Positions 5,967-6,224 of a DNA stretch of 6,224 bases are shown here, one piece after another. Below the pieces are notes generated by a model. That model saw nothing but the letters and a program-made list of their open reading frames with translations, did no database searches and was not told where the DNA came from. Source of the stretch: Syntrophomonadaceae bacterium (lineage in GTDB: Bacteria; Bacillota; Dethiobacteria; DTU022); NCBI GenBank assembly GCA_007126465.1, contig SLBE01000204.1:1-6224 (forward strand). The letters run 5' to 3'. The position numbers and the translations under genes were made by a program. Numbering within the stretch: the first letter of the stretch is position 1; each line of letters starts with the position of its first letter.

Positions 5967-6224
5967 TTAGTTACTTTTACGTGCCTGCCATCGTTCCTGT
6001 AACTGAAGGTATGTACCAACCAGCCCTTTGGGCATATAAAGCACGACCAGTACATAGATCGCACCGAAAAATAAGAGCCAGCGTGAAAATATTTCATGAA
6101 TACCACGCAGTTCGAGCAGGTAATTTTGGGCCAGCTGCACAAATGCTGTGCCGAAGATAGCGCCGTAAAGGGTTCCTGTTCCACCGACAATTGTGTATAA
6201 AAGTGCATTAAGAGTGCTCTGGAC
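5967..6224 (-). CDS. livM: LivM-type branched-chain amino acid ABC transporter permease (C-terminal 85 residues)
   Basis: Reading the minus strand in from the right edge gives 85 in-frame codons ending at a TAA at 5967-5969; the N-terminal part is outside the window. The segment has the conserved permease motif IVGGTGTLYGAIFGTAF (residues 12-28 of the visible part). A hydrophobic helix, WLLFFGAIYVLVVLYMPKG, follows, then LVGTYLQLQERWQARKSN, the usual short cytoplasmic tail of LivM. LivH/LivM proteins form the membrane channel of ABC importers for branched-chain amino acids. Close relatives also import amides, urea or aromatic and other organic acids, so the cargo may be the substrate handled by the cluster. 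The 60-bp gap to the FabH-like gene has no clear terminator, so cotranscription is possible. A competing 88-residue frame over 5942-6208 shows no family features. Confidence 0.87.
   Translation of the reverse strand, partial: VQSTLNALLYTIVGGTGTLYGAIFGTAFVQLAQNYLLELRGIHEIFSRWLLFFGAIYVLVVLYMPKGLVGTYLQLQERWQARKSN

Noticed and set aside
5942..6208. 88-residue minus-strand frame
   Set aside because: It overlaps the LivM permease frame, which shows clear family motifs; this frame's product is Cys/His-rich without recognisable features.
1..6224. tRNA, rRNA, riboswitch, CRISPR array, transposase or phage genes
   Set aside because: The window is almost fully coding; gaps are all under about 110 bp and none shows a cloverleaf, spaced repeats or a recognisable aptamer.

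Overview
The window looks like part of an anaerobic bacterial chromosome, most plausibly a Clostridia-type Firmicute (Peptococcaceae or Syntrophomonadaceae style). This is an inference from strong AGGAGG-type ribosome binding sites, moderate GC, GTG starts, a tungsten-type aldehyde ferredoxin oxidoreductase (AOR) and an iron-sulfur flavoprotein, next to CoA/acyl chemistry genes and a branched-chain amino acid (LIV) type transporter. Species-level assignment is not possible by reading alone. No rRNA, tRNA, CRISPR array or intact transposase is visible.

Layout, left to right. Positions 1-1858 (minus) hold nearly all of an AOR-family gene whose C-terminal end lies off the left edge. Positions 1897-2136 (minus) hold a MoaD/ThiS sulfur-carrier protein ending in Gly-Gly, immediately upstream of the AOR gene in transcription. 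Positions 2245-3044 (minus) hold two hot-dog (MaoC-like) genes joined by a 4-bp GTGA stop/start overlap; one has the full hydratase motif and the other has lost it. Positions 3119-3700 (plus) hold the only plus-strand gene, a flavodoxin-fold iron-sulfur flavoprotein. It is divergent from the MaoC pair and convergent, with a 4-bp gap, with a third MaoC gene (3705-4124, minus). Then come a TetR-family regulator (4164-4787, minus), a FabH-like thiolase-fold condensing enzyme (4875-5906, minus), and the C-terminal end of a LivM-type ABC permease (5967 to the right edge, minus).

How the genes may work together (inference). The minus-strand order is transporter, condensing enzyme, TetR regulator, MaoC hydratase, MaoC pair, then sulfur carrier and AOR. 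It reads like a regulated catabolic or acyl-CoA conversion locus. The transporter could import an organic acid or amino acid. The KASIII-like enzyme would make or break a C-C bond on an acyl thioester, the MaoC proteins would hydrate or dehydrate enoyl/3-hydroxyacyl thioesters, and AOR with its own pterin sulfur carrier would interconvert an aldehyde and an acid with ferredoxin. The actual substrate cannot be read from the sequence.

The points most worth following up are the probable heterodimeric hydratase (active plus degenerate MaoC subunit), the Cys-His-His rather than Cys-His-Asn triad in the KASIII-like protein, and the shared AT-rich motifs in the intergenic regions, which could be promoter or TetR-operator elements.
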